DNA of 64,000 nucleotides from Paguma larvata (taxonomy: Eukaryota; Chordata; Mammalia; Carnivora; Viverridae). The notes under the pieces are model-generated. The model saw only the letters and a list, made by a program, of their open reading frames with translations, was not told the DNA's origin and made no database searches. Shown piece by piece: positions 1-10,656 of the stretch. The stretch's first letter is position 1, and every line of letters begins with the position of its first letter. The stretch is from positions 115,743,699 to 115,807,698 of the forward strand of contig CM057828.1 in the NCBI GenBank assembly GCA_030068075.1. The letters run 5' to 3'. The position numbers and the translations under genes are program-made.

Positions 1-304
1 GCAGAAAGACAACAAAATACTGAATACAGAATTGGCCAATTTCTTCATTATTTTTGTCTTCGTCACCCCTCCAAAGTGTACAAACACGTTTATACGTGTC
101 CCTGCTGACCCAGGTGCAAAGTCAAACTTCCGCCCCTTCCCTGCTCCTCTGTTTTCCTCGCTCTGCATCAAAAGCATACTTTTCTCTAATCTTAGAGCCA
201 GATCAGACAAATTAGTGAATTATAGGATCAACGAACTGCTTATAATTAGTTTGCCTGAGAGGTTTAGGAGAATCTGTCCATACTCTGGTGTAAAAGGTAG
301 CTGA
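1..304. other. Unique non-coding sequence
   Basis: No repeat or gene is recognised here. A 90-codon open frame covers most of the stretch but has no resemblance to a known family, no splice context and ordinary composition, so I treat it as chance. Confidence 0.5.
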
Positions 305-440
305 TTAGGGGTCTGGAGGCTGAGTTGCCATTAAGTAGCTGAGACCTTGGTTGAGAACCCTCTTTTCTCTCTAGGGTCTCATCTATAAGTGGAAAGGCTG
401 AGACCAAAATGACTTTCCTGCTCTCGTTCTTAAATGCCCC
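305..440 (+). mobile_element. MIR SINE fragment (probable)
   Basis: The sequence follows the MIR core in order: a TGCCA..AAGTAGCTGAGACCTTGG segment like the MIR 'tagctgtgtgaccttgg' block, then a diverged pyrimidine segment, then TCTCATCTATAAGTGGAAA like 'cctcatctgtaaaatgg'. MIR is an ancient tRNA-derived mammalian SINE that is no longer mobile. The divergence is high, so the ends are approximate. Confidence 0.5.
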
Positions 441-2030
441 CCTGCCCGGGACCAAACATATCCTTCTTTCTCATCTCATCTTACTTCCATATATCCCCCC
501 TAATAATTCCCAATTTACCCAAAACCCCAGGAACCAATGCCAGCAGAGAGAGTGAAACTGCCATAACCTGCCTGAGTTTTCCTCCTTGAAATCCAAGAGC
601 TAAGCTCCAAACTCGAAGGGGAAAACAAAATCCCCAATACAAAACATCACCTTCCCAGAACTTGCAAACCACTGCCCCACACATCTGTAACGGGGAAATG
701 TTGAAAGAATGAAGCCAGAAAACCGAGCTTCAATTTAAATACCTGCTTATTTCCAGGTGGCTCTGGCATTGTTCTTTGAGAAGTGGAAATGAGAACTTCT
801 AGGCATATTTGAGGTTGAGAAGCTACCAACCAACCAGCACCTGCTGGTCAATTTCTCCAGCTCAAGTTCTGCACAGTCAGTAGCTCAGGGGTCAAGCTCA
901 TGATCAACCCGGGGAGGCAAGGCTCTTTTAGACAATCTTGAAATAAAAGCAAATGTAAGCATTATTACGAACCCATGATCATCGTAGGCTCCTCTCCAAG
1001 AAATGAGCACAACTACAGTACAAGTTTGCAAGACCCGACAAGATCAGCATACAAACAGGTATCGACATCACCTTTTTAAGAAGTAAGGGTCTAAGACACA
1101 AAGATCACTGAAGAAGCAGAACTACAAAATAAACAACGAACGAGCCACAGCTTGGGAAGTTAAATACGAGAATTCTTACTACTTCTCCCTTTTGGGGCCC
1201 AAAACTATCCGTATTTCCTTTTCCATATTAACAGTGGCCCTTTCACCCAAGATCTACTGCTTACCCTTGTAACATTTTATTCTTTATAGTAAAATTATTT
1301 GCACTTTATTACTGAAACCATTATTCTCCCTTTGGTTTTTAGACCAAAGACCAATATTCGAATAGCTCGTAATTCTAATACTAACTAATAGTTAATAATT
1401 AATTAACTAATAATGAGGCATATGAACTCCTAGGTACTAAGAAGAAGTACCACCCAGCTCCACACATGAGCAAAAAAAAGTCATTATTATTTGATACTCT
1501 TTATTCCACACAAACTTTTCTTCCAGGGAAAAAAGATTCAGTCTATACTTTTTTCCCTTCCTAGCACAGCTGGATTTTACAACAGCATTATAAAGCAGAT
1601 GGAATGCTAGTAACCAAAAGCCAGAGGGCTGATTAGACTGTTCACAATCTGTATGTCACAAATAAAAAACTGTTACCAAAAAGTAAAGGTCACTCAAAAT
1701 GAATTGTGTTCAGTAAAGAGCTTGGGTAGGGATACCAGCGCTAGCTATTATCGGCGGCCATAAAATTCCTGGTAAAAGGAGAAATGCCACATCGTCGGGG
1801 GTTTCTCAGAGCACGGAAGGATTTACTCAGTTATCTCTTGTTCGTCTCATTTGGCGAGCCGCCGAAGCGTGCACAGAACTCTCCGTACGTGTGTATCAAT
1901 TGAATGGACACACCGGTTGCTCCATTAATCCAATACTCAATAGAGTGCTGGTGGGCCAGAAGTTCAGGCTTAGGAAGAAACGAAATGGCCGAAGCCACGT
2001 TCCCATGTCATAAATAAAAAAAGGAAAGAG
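441..2030. other. Unique non-coding sequence with an AT palindrome and a CpG-dense patch
   Basis: No gene or repeat family is recognised. Two local structures stand out. Positions 1390-1408 form a near-palindrome in TAAT-rich DNA. Positions about 1735-1930 carry around 14 CpG dinucleotides in under 200 bp, far more than the surrounding DNA. The rest is ordinary single-copy-looking sequence. Confidence 0.5.
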
Positions 2031-2256
2031 GGTGGGGGGGGGGTGACTGGGTGGCTCAGTAGGTTGAGCATCTGACTCTTGATCTAGACTCAGGTCATGA
2101 CCTTACAGTCGTGGGATCCAGCCCCACGTCAGGCTCTATGCTGAGTGTGAAGCCTGCTTGGGATTCCCTCCCTCTCTCTGCTCCTCCCCTGCTCATTCTC
2201 TCTCTCTCTCTTTCTCTCTCCCTCTGTCTCTAAATAAATTAAAAAAAAAAAAAAAA
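2031..2256 (+). mobile_element. CAN-SINE (tRNA-derived)
   Basis: Head with GGGTGGCTCAGTAGG, central CAGGTCATGACC, a CCCCACGTCAGGCTCT block, a TC-rich stretch and an A-rich tail of about 16 A. The flanks share an AAAAAAAGGAA-like sequence, which could be a target-site duplication but is low complexity. The copy gives rise to a spurious serine/leucine-rich open frame. Confidence 0.93.
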
Positions 2257-2879
2257 GGAAGAACCACTTATAAGCCACATCACCAAACTGCTGTTGTAAG
2301 CACAGAAAAGAGCCGTTTCCTTCGGTCGCGAGTCACCGGGGTGGAAAATGGTATGGCCATTCTCTGCGGCCTCCCTTCTGCCTGTGCTTCAGCAGAGTGG
2401 ACGGCTATCCACTACCGTCAAGATGCTTCTGAGCAGCCGGACAAGACCCAGGATGGTGCTTGCTGGTGGCACAACAGACACCCACCCACTCCGAGCGGTC
2501 TGTAGGATAGTAGCCTAGGTGCTAGTGAGAGAGCCTTTGGCCCAGGCACACGGCTGACTCATGCCCGGAATCTCCCTGGCTGGAGAGAGCCCTTGGCCAA
2601 GCGCAGGGTGGAGGGTCTTCTGGCTGGCCGGAGCCTCCCTGCCCCCGGCCTTGCCCTGCTCTCGGCAATCCCCGCCTGTGGCCTGGCAGAGCGGGCTTCC
2701 CACTGCGGATGGCACCCCTGGAGTCCTACCACCCCCGAGATCACCCCCTGCTTTGGGTCGGAACCACCGCGGCTTGGCCGCTGCTGCAGATGGAACGGGA
2801 CTGGATTTCTGTGGTGGAGCCCAGTCCTCTGTAGCTTTGCTTTTCTGTCCGGTAAAAGAAACAGGATAGAAAGTTATCC
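2257..2879. other. GC-rich unique sequence with overlapping chance ORFs
   Basis: Several open frames of 60-137 codons overlap on both strands between about 2515 and 2990. They reflect locally high GC content rather than a coding signal: no frame has splice context and none resembles a known protein. No repeat is recognised before the antisense L1 begins near 2880. Confidence 0.45.
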
Positions 2880-3303
2880 TTTTAAACCATGTCTCAGTGT
2901 CTGCTGCAGTGGCATTAAATACATTCACAGTGTTGTACAGCTGTCACCTCCATCCGTGTCCAGGACTCTTGCCATGTTGCAAAACTAAAACTCTGGAAAC
3001 CACCACACCACGTTATGTCCCTACCAATTTCCCTATTCTGGGAGCCTCATACAAATGGAATCATACGGCATTTGTCCTTTCGTGACTGGCTTGTTTTACT
3101 TTGCGCGAGGTCCTCCAGGGTCACCCATGCCGTAGCATGGGACAGGATTTCCTTCCTAGTTAAGGCAGAATAATATTCCACAGTATGGATACCCACAGCG
3201 GTGTCTCCGCCCTTTCACATGGGTGGTATCCACCTCTTGACTATTGGGAATGACACAGCCATGAACACGGGTGTACCAATATCTCTTCAAGTCCCTGCTT
3301 TCA
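2880..3303 (-). mobile_element. L1M 3'-end fragment, part 1
   Basis: Read on the plus strand this is the complement of a mammalian-wide L1 3' region: a GTGGCATTAAATACATTCAC block, then ACAAATGGAATCATACGGCA, TTGTCCTTTCGTGACTGGCT and AATAATATTCCACAGTATGG. The same element resumes after the inserted SINE with TTCAACTCTTTCGGCTGTAT. It is old, non-coding and fragmentary. Confidence 0.8.
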
Positions 3304-3446
3304 GGGGCACCTGCATGGTTCAGCCAGTGGAGCATGCGACTCTTGATCTTGGGGTTGCGAGTTCGAGCCCCATATTGGGGTTGAGTTTACGTAAATAAAT
3401 AAAGAAAATTAAAATACACATTGAATTTCTTTTTAAGAAGTTTCTT
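3304..3446 (+). mobile_element. Short CAN-SINE inserted in the L1 fragment
   Basis: Shorter SINE form with GCATGCGACTCTTGATCTTG and a well-kept tRNA-like GTTCGAGCCCC box, followed by an AAATAAATAAAG tail. It is flanked by related 16-17 bp sequences ending CTTTCA (about 3287-3303 and 3447-3463), which read as a diverged target-site duplication, so it landed inside the older antisense L1. Confidence 0.88.
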
Positions 3447-3590
3447 ACAAGCTCCCACTTTCAACTCTTTCGGCTGTATACACTGAGAATCGGAATTGTT
3501 GGGTCACAGGCCAATTCTAGTTGTAAGTTTACTGAGGAACCAGCACACGGATTTCATAGCGGCTGCACCATTTCCTCTGTAACCAAGATG
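3447..3590 (-). mobile_element. L1M 3'-end fragment, part 2
   Basis: This continues the antisense L1 broken by the SINE: CTTTCGGCTGTATACACTGA, then a 'gggtcac' segment, then AGCGGCTGCACCATTTCCTC, in the order expected for an L1M 3' region on the minus strand. Unique DNA follows from about 3590. Confidence 0.75.
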
Positions 3591-4375
3591 TTCCTTAGCG
3601 GCTCTGGTGAGAACGAGAAGGTCCGGACCAGTGCTGGGGCCACTAGGACGAGGCTCCATCCAACGAAATCAACGAACGCTGGCTGCCCCTGTTCTGTGTT
3701 TCTGTTTCTGGTTTTGTTTTTACACCCCCAAAACACCTGTGTCAGGTGTGTTCTCAGCCATCGGCAGTTCGGTTATTCAGATAAACGGACAGGTGCTGGG
3801 GTACCATGAGAGCGGCCCCAAGGCGGCCTTTAGCATTGCAACACGAGCCTCCAGGAGATAATACGTTAACCAAAATGGAACAAAAAGTGTAAACCAGGGT
3901 TGGGGAAAATTTAAACATGAACTACATGCTCTTGACTCATATTTCAAAAACGGCACTGCCAGCCTAAGATCTAAACAGTTAATTGTACACAACAGACTGC
4001 GGAGAGAGCAATCAGCCCCATGCATATAATTGATATCTGTGATTAGCCATTCTATGCCTGATTTATGGCTTTTGGGTAGATGGATACCGCTTTAGTTTTC
4101 CTCCACAGGGCTCCATGCATGAAGTGTAATTACAAATTTGTTTGCATTTGCTGTGGTGCGGAATGAACAACATAACCTTCTTGGAGGCTTGGAATAACGA
4201 TGCTCTCTTGTTCTCTATTTTTCCCTTAAAATCAAAATGGATGCCAGGCAGCGTTTTCCATCAGATCCACAAGCCCTGTGGTTCCAGCCACACGATCCTC
4301 AGAATCACTGCTTTTACCTGATGAAACCACCAGCCACGAGACGTTAGTAATTGCAAAAACTCTGGAGTTCTGTAC
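3591..4375. other. Unique non-coding sequence
   Basis: No repeat or gene is recognised. Overlapping open frames of 60-84 codons on both strands between about 3554 and 4025 have no resemblance to known proteins. Confidence 0.45.
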
Positions 4376-4570
4376 GGGGGCACCTGGGTGGCTCAGTCAG
4401 CTAATCGTCCAACTCTTGGTTTCAGCTCAGCTCATGATCTCACAGGTCATGAGACGAGCACCATGTCAGGCTCTGTGCTGACATCGTGGAGCCAGCTTGG
4501 GATTCTCTCTCTTCCTCTCTCTCTGCCTTCCCCCCTCCCAAAATAAATAAATAAACTTAAAAAAAAAAAA
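4376..4570 (+). mobile_element. CAN-SINE
   Basis: Typical head CACCTGGGTGGCTCAGTCAG, central CTCATGATCTCACAGG, GTCAGGCTCTGTGCTGACA block, TC-rich stretch and AAATAAATAAAC plus oligo-A tail. It faces the minus-strand SINE about 130 bp downstream, forming an inverted pair. Confidence 0.95.
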
Positions 4571-4698
4571 GCTGGATATATGAATTTCTTCCAAGACCCT
4601 TCAGATGTTGTGGCCAACACGGTGGTTCTAGAGCAGGCCTGAGAAACTGTGGCTCTGAACGAAAGCAGAGGCACACACCATCAAGTGCAGACTCCCCC

Positions 4699-4912
4699 CT
4701 TTTTTTTTTAATTTTTAATATTTATTTTTGAGAGAGAGACAGAGCATGATTGGGGGAGGGGACAGAGAGAGAGGGAGACACAGAATCCGAAGCAGGCTCC
4801 AGGCTCCGATCTGTCAGCACAGAGCCCGACACGGGGCTCGAACTCACAAATCTTGAGATCATGACCTGAGCCGAAGTCAGACACTTAACTGACTGAGCCA
4901 CCCGGGTGCCCC
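4699..4912 (-). mobile_element. CAN-SINE, inverted partner of the preceding copy
   Basis: The reverse orientation is clear: T-rich start, GAGAGAGAG stretch, CAGGCTCCAGGCTC, GATCATGACCTGAGCC, and an end at ACTGAGCCACCCGGGTGCCC. The flanks AGTGCAGACTCCCC (before) and AGTGCAAGCCCCTC (after) look like a diverged target-site duplication. Confidence 0.95.
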
Positions 4913-5402
4913 AGTGCAAGCCCCTCTTGAAGACCAGTCGCTGGGGTCTTGTCCAAGTGTTTTTCCAGGGCTCGGTGGGCGGGGTGTTCTTCCTGGCTCC
5001 GCCCACCTGACATTCTCACGCCTTCCCCACGGGCGCCCCAGCCCGTTGTCCCTTCCACCCTCTGCTCAGCATCAAGGCCTTGGTTTCTTTCCACGGGGCC
5101 CTGCAGAAACTCGCTTCACACTATACCTCCCCAGTTCTACCGAGTGTTTCCTGAGGAAAAGCAAACTCGGAGATACATGCTTTCTGTCATACTCTTGCTT
5201 TAACTTACTCTGCTCCTACCTTTACCCCCCTCCACAGCTCAGCACGGCAGCTCAACAGAAACGGGGTGCAGGAAAAGAAAAACCAACCAAACAAAAAAGA
5301 TCAGTCGTGCTGAGTAACAGGAAAGCTAGAAAGCATTTTTTTTCGGGTCGTAAGTATATGTATTTTTCATTATACAATGAGGAGATACATATTTATTAAA
5401 AT
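4913..5402. other. Unique sequence between SINEs
   Basis: No repeat is recognised. A 161-codon plus-strand frame starting at 4914 overlaps opposite-strand frames and reads partly from SINE-flanking DNA. It resembles no known protein, and I reject it as a gene. Confidence 0.4.
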
Positions 5403-5413
5403 GGGAAAAGAGA

Positions 5414-5630
5414 GGGGAGCCTGGGTGGCCCCATCAGTTAAGCATCTGACTTTGGCTCAGGTCATGAGCTCAGTGTTCCTAAGTTCAAGCCCCGCATCAA
5501 GTGAGCACGAGCCTTGCTTCTGGCTCAGCGCTGACAGTGCGGAGCCTGCATGGGATTCTCTCTCTCTCTGCCCCTCATGGGATTCTCTCTCTCTCCTTCT
5601 CTCCCTCCCTCTCTCTTGCTCCTGGTGGGA

Positions 5631-5662
<32 letters not shown>

Positions 5663-5719
5663 GCTCCTTCTTCACTTCTACCCTCTTTCTCAAATAAATA
5701 AATTTAAATCTTAAGAAAC
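5414..5719 (+). mobile_element. CAN-SINE with triplicated internal segment
   Basis: The SINE is bounded by an 11-bp perfect target-site duplication, GGGAAAAGAGA, at 5403-5413 and 5720-5730. Its 3' half is longer than in neighbouring copies because the GGGATTCTCTCTCTCTC segment occurs three times, starting near 5552, 5579 and 5627. The head is diverged (CTGGGTGGCCCCATCAG). Confidence 0.94.
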
Positions 5720-5806
5720 GGGAAAAGAGAAAAAGGTGAACATATTACCATAGCCCCACCATCCCAACTCAATCAACCATGTAAGCTTCATAGAAAATTT
5801 CCTTTC

Positions 5807-6053
5807 CGGGGCGCCTGGGTGGCTCAGTCGGTGAAGCATCAGACTTCGGCTCAGGTCATGATCTCAAAGTTTGTGCGTTTGAGCCCCACATCGGTCTCTG
5901 TGCTGACAGCTCAGAGCCTGGAGCCTGCTTTGGATTCTGGGTCTCCCTCTCTCTCTGCCCTTCTTCTGCTCATGCTCTGTCTCTATGTCTCAAAAATAAA
6001 TAAATGTTAAAAAAATTAAAAAAAAATAAACATCAAAACAATTAAAAAGAAAA
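5807..6053 (+). mobile_element. CAN-SINE
   Basis: Near-consensus head GGGGCGCCTGGGTGGCTCAG, then TTCGGCTCAGGTCATGATCT and GAGCCTGGAGCCTGC, with a long A-rich tail. The flanks GAAAATTTCCTTTC (5793-5806) and GAAAATTCGTTTC (6054-6066) form a target-site duplication with small differences. A 63-codon open frame here is a SINE translation. Confidence 0.96.
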
Positions 6054-6066
6054 GAAAATTCGTTTC

Positions 6067-6609
6067 TTACACCTAGATTCATTTCTTAGCTGTAAGCATA
6101 CTTCCTTTGCTCTGTTCAGCTAGTACATCCGTTTTTCCCTGTGTCTCTAGATTCCCTTTAGTCTCTGCTCAAAAGCTGCTCTTAGGCTACTTCCCGTTTC
6201 TGGAGCTCATCTCTGTTCTCTCTGCCGGAGTTCATCTATCCCCATGACAGCTGCCTCCAGCTGTACCTGCAGTTCCCAAACTGTGTGCCGAGGTGCTCTG
6301 GGACGCCACAGCGAACTCACGGAGGCGCCAAAGGGTATGTTTACATTTTTGAGGGAAACGCAGCCATATTTGACACTTGTTGGGCACGTACAGAGACTAG
6401 CTGGAGGTCGTTTGCGGTTTCAACATGAGACCACCCGCATCCGCTCGGAAGAGATCTTTACCAGGTAGGGTTCTCAGAGGGAGCCACGACAAAAAGTAAG
6501 TACGATACAAAATTCAAAGTGCAACGGGAAATGGTGTCCAATCTGGTTCGAAGGTCCGGGAAATTGTGCAGTGCCCGGCGTGTGCAGGCAACCCATACAT
6601 TCTGTAAGC
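6067..6609. other. Unique non-coding sequence
   Basis: Nothing is recognised apart from short chance frames. Confidence 0.45.
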
Positions 6610-7007
6610 GTCTTAGTTGGGGTTCTCCAGAGAACAGAACCAATAGTGTGTGTGTTCAATCAATCAGAGAGACTGATTTTAAGGAATTGCTTCACGCTGC
6701 TATGGCGGCTGGCAAGTCCAAAATCTGCAAGGCGGGCCAGCAGACTGGGACCCAGGGAGGAGCGTACATGGCAGTTCGTGTCTGAAGACAGTTTGGAGGT
6801 GGAATTCCTTCCCTGGGCAGACCTCAGCTGTCCTCTCTTCCGGCCTTCGGCTGAGTGGACAAGGCCCACTCACATTATGGGGAGGTACCTGCTTCCTCAG
6901 AGTCTACTGATTCGAATGTCAATCTCGCAGTGACATCTGGGCTGACATGGGATCAAATCATCTAATGACTACGGCCCGGCCACGTTGACACATAAAACTA
7001 AGCATCG
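6610..7007 (-). mobile_element. Ancient LTR-like mammalian repeat, copy 1
   Basis: The stretch opens with TTAGTTGGGGTTCTCCAGAG, passes through GGCTGGCAAGTCCAAAATCT and CCCACTCACATTATGGGGAG, and ends with GTTGACACATAAAACTAAGC. This is a familiar old mammalian repeat (a TG...CA, LTR-like unit). Its reverse complement matches the copy at 13719-14052 block by block. I do not assign a subfamily name; strand follows the TG-to-CA reading. Confidence 0.75.
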
Positions 7008-10000
7008 CTTAAGAATGAAAAATATGTACTTTTTTCCTTCCCAATTTATACAGTTGTATTTTCAATCAGCCACTAAACCGTTAGGGACATAAATATTTAT
7101 TGAATTGTTTGGACTCTACTACTTAATAAATGGAACTGGCAGGTAATTCTTTTGGCCTCCAGCCACTGAGAATGCGATGAACAGAAACAGCTTAAGAGCT
7201 TCTGACCTATACGCTGATGACTGCTGCCTAGCCTGTATTCCCGAATTCTCTTTCTTTTATTACGAAATTCTTGACATGCACATTCTAAATGCTTGTCACT
7301 CTGCATCTATTCTGGCTGCATTTCAATATACGTGCATATACTAGCGTGTGCCTATATTCTCAGAGATCTCAAAGAGAAGAATTCCCAGTTACCGTCCCTC
7401 AAATGTTCCAAGCTCGGTTTCTTATTTCCTCCACCAAACCTACTGTCAATCTAATTTCCAGAAATGTATTTTTAATCTCACCCGCCCCTCCTCCCCAATA
7501 ACCACTGCTATCCACCCCACCGTGGAACTCCTCTGAAACATAATACAATAATTTTTACCTATGTGATATATGTTATTATAGAAAAAAATTACATGCAGAC
7601 CGTTTCAAGCCCTTGTCACAAATTATGGGTTCATAATTTTTCAGAGGAAAATGTTTATTTTTAACTTCTCTCATGTCTTCATATTTAGAAAAAGCAGTCA
7701 AGATAGGACAGGAAAAGTATACAGCCCAGAGATAAATTAGTATGTTTTTATAAGGAAAATTCTCCTTGATTTAGAAAAAAAAAAAAAAACACAATACAAC
7801 ATTGCCTTTCATGAAACATTCTGTAGGCAGACATTTCATTAAAATTAGCCTCAAGATGGTGAGGCCATCCCATAATAATGAACTTGAGCCGGCCTCTGTC
7901 CCAGTGGTGAGCTCCATCCCACCCAAAGAGCTGAGTCTGTGGGTGGCTTCAAAGACAAGTGTAACATTTGACCTTACGCAGCAAAAAACCCAAGGCAGAA
8001 AATGTTAAAAATTTTTTCATTTTCCCTCTTTTCCCCTGAGAACGCATACACCTACGAGGAAAAGAGGGCCAGCTCTCACTGTGCAAAACACTTCCTTTTC
8101 ACTGGGTTCTCGTAATTAAAGCTAGAAACCACTAGAAGTAATCTCCTCTGTTACATCATTTTTGTTGGCAGTATCTGCTCCGTTGAACAAAGATGCTGCT
8201 CCATCGTGCCTAATAATATTTATGGGCCTGTATTCCTGAGATACCGGGGCAATGTGAGTGTTCCCTCTCAAGGAGGGAGACCTGTTATTCATTGAGGGCA
8301 GCTGGTTTGCCATGAAAAGAAGCCAACCCATTCAAATGGGACCTCTAGTCCCAACAGAGCAAATGTCACCAGCCCTTGGATACCTACGGATGTCAGCAGC
8401 CCTAGAGAAGACTCAGCATTCCAGCGAAAACAACATCAAAAGGCTAGAAAACAAGTAACAGCTCACGGAGCGTCCATAAAATATTTGGTTAATACTAAAA
8501 ACTAGCAACTATGACAATTGGAACCTATTTATCTAACAGAAGAACAAATCTGCGCTTTGAGATTTACAACGAAGGTAACAAAACACAAATAAACATACAC
8601 TTGGGGGTTTCTGGGCAAGGAAGAAATATGATACGAAAACACATCTGACAAAGAACCGCACAGTTCAATGTATTTATATTTCTCCGTGAAAGTACTTGAC
8701 CAGCGTATACATTTGGGGGCAAAGAACTAGGGGAAAATCTATAGGCTAACTTATACATCGTAGTATTTTTGATATAGGAATTTCTCTCCTGGCCAATGTT
8801 TATAATAATTTATAATTCTGGCATCTGCTAGACTACACAATCTTACCAGCTCCCCCAAACCCTCAGAATAAACATAACCTGATTTTTCCAACACTTTACT
8901 AAAAATAAAAGGACCACACAGCGAGTATCTCTCACTATCCTAGGAACTATTTGAACTGGCGGTTTTCTTTAAATTCATTCCATTCAGAGCCTTCAGAAAA
9001 TTAGCAATTCTCCATGGAAGACCACGGAATACCAGAGCCAAAAGGGTTATGCACGCATCTAGTCATTGGCCTAGAAATATACTATTTTTTTTAAAAAATC
9101 TGAGGTCTAAAGCCTTTCTCCCGAGAGATCAAAGAGGTGATACTCGGCTTTTAAAAGGGGGCGGAGGCCAGAGAACGGGGCCGAGGGCCTTGTCTTCTCA
9201 GCCCGCTCTCTGCACCCGTCTGCAAGAACACAGAGCCAATGAAGTGGAATGAGGCACGTTCTGAAACCATTTTGTAGCAGAGTTTCGAGAGCTGATCAAG
9301 TCGGCTCGGCATGCGTTCAGGGTATTTTGGAAAGAAGTCCACTCCAAGCTGCAAAATAGGCTTAGAAACATTCAGAATGTCACCCACTTAGTATTTTGAA
9401 ATGTGAGGCGGAAGTTTACGGTCAAATCCATTATCCCACAGAGGCTGACGATTCACCCCAGTTTGTCCAGGACTTTCCCAGTTTGAAAACTGGAAGTCCC
9501 TCAGCCCGGGAATCCCCTCTGTGCTGGCAGACGGAGCCGGCCCGTTGGTTACGCGATCCTTCGCAGAAGACTATAATATGTCCTTCGTGATCTCACTCTG
9601 CTGTGACTCAAACCACAGTGATCTGGCAACAGATAGATACCCAGCGTGAGGAACACATGTCCTATCGGGAGGGCAGACGCATCACTCAGTGTAGCTAAGG
9701 GAAACCTGGAGATTCCGACACCATCCGGGGGCATAGTGAACATGATAAAAGCACAGCCACAGGTGTTCGAGACCGGGCTCTGCGCTCATCCTCCACGTAG
9801 AAAGAGACAGCTAAAGTATTTAAAGAAAGTGATTTCAGCTTAGCAGATAACAATCCTCCTTATAATCTTCATTCTATCAGATCTCTTTTAGATAAGCTCT
9901 TTTATCCCCCCAATATTGGATACTATCAAGATAAATTTCCATCCAGTGACTTTAAATGATCAAAAGTCAAAATCGTCATGAATAAAATATGTGCGTATAA

Positions 10001-10459
10001 ACAGATACCGTTTCATTGTTCTCGTTTTAAAAATATTTAGCTCTCCTTCTGGCAACGGTCAGAATTACAATCACTTCCACCGGTGGATTTTTGTCCTTGA
10101 AAACATACGAAGGCTCAGAGCTCGGTAGCAGGAGGTCTGGCTGAGGTACTGTGCCAGCGAGGGACAGGAGTCTGTCCCTTTTGAAACAGAAAAATGTCGT
10201 TTGCGTGATTAGTCAGAACTTCACCTCTTTCCTTTCAGATAATGTCCAACATCGGAATCAGTCTCCAGAAAGCAGGCAGAGAAGCATGTAGTTTGCCTTG
10301 TGTTTCTCTTATAACTGTGTGTCTCTCTTATAACTAGAGGATTTCCATATTTGAAGCAGAAAATCAAACAAAAACAGAGAACTCCTCCTATTTGTCATGG
10401 AAATCCGGTGGAACTCTCAGGCTTTTTCTACACAGTCTGGACCTCAAATTTCATCCTCT
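7008..10459. other. Unique non-coding sequence
   Basis: About 3.4 kb without a repeat or gene I can name. It is AT-rich, with short poly-A runs near 7770 and 9080 and many small chance frames. Single-copy DNA of this length between young SINEs is a reasonable place to look for conserved non-coding elements, but I can point to none with confidence. Confidence 0.45.
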
Positions 10460-10656
10460 TTTTCTTTATTTTTTTTAACTGTAGAAAGAGGCAGGGGGAG
10501 AGGGGCAGAGGTGGAGGGAGGGGAGAGAGAGGGAGAAAATCTTAAGCAGGCTCCACGCTCAGCGCAGAGCCCGACTCAGGGCTCGATCCCGTGACCCTGG
10601 GATCATGACCTGAGTCAAAATCAGATGCTCAATGGACTGAGCCCCCCAGGGGCCCC
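10460..10656 (-). mobile_element. CAN-SINE, diverged
   Basis: Minus-strand order: T-rich start, GAGAGAGAGGGAGAAAATC, AAGCAGGCTCCACGCTCAG, GGATCATGACCTGAGTCAAA, and an end at GACTGAGCCCCCCAGG. The central segment is shorter than in the long copies. The flanks share a TCCTC..TTTCTTT motif that may be a worn target-site duplication. Confidence 0.92.

Noticed and set aside
3351..3372. tRNA-like B box inside SINEs, which could be mistaken for tRNA genes
   Set aside because: The A box and cloverleaf are degenerate, and the sequences continue into SINE bodies with A-rich tails; these are tRNA-derived SINEs, not tRNA genes.
5819..6010. Family of small ORFs with MAQSVK...LTAQSLEPA...SLS translations at many sites
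   Set aside because: These are in-frame readings of CAN-SINEs in both orientations, not a gene family.
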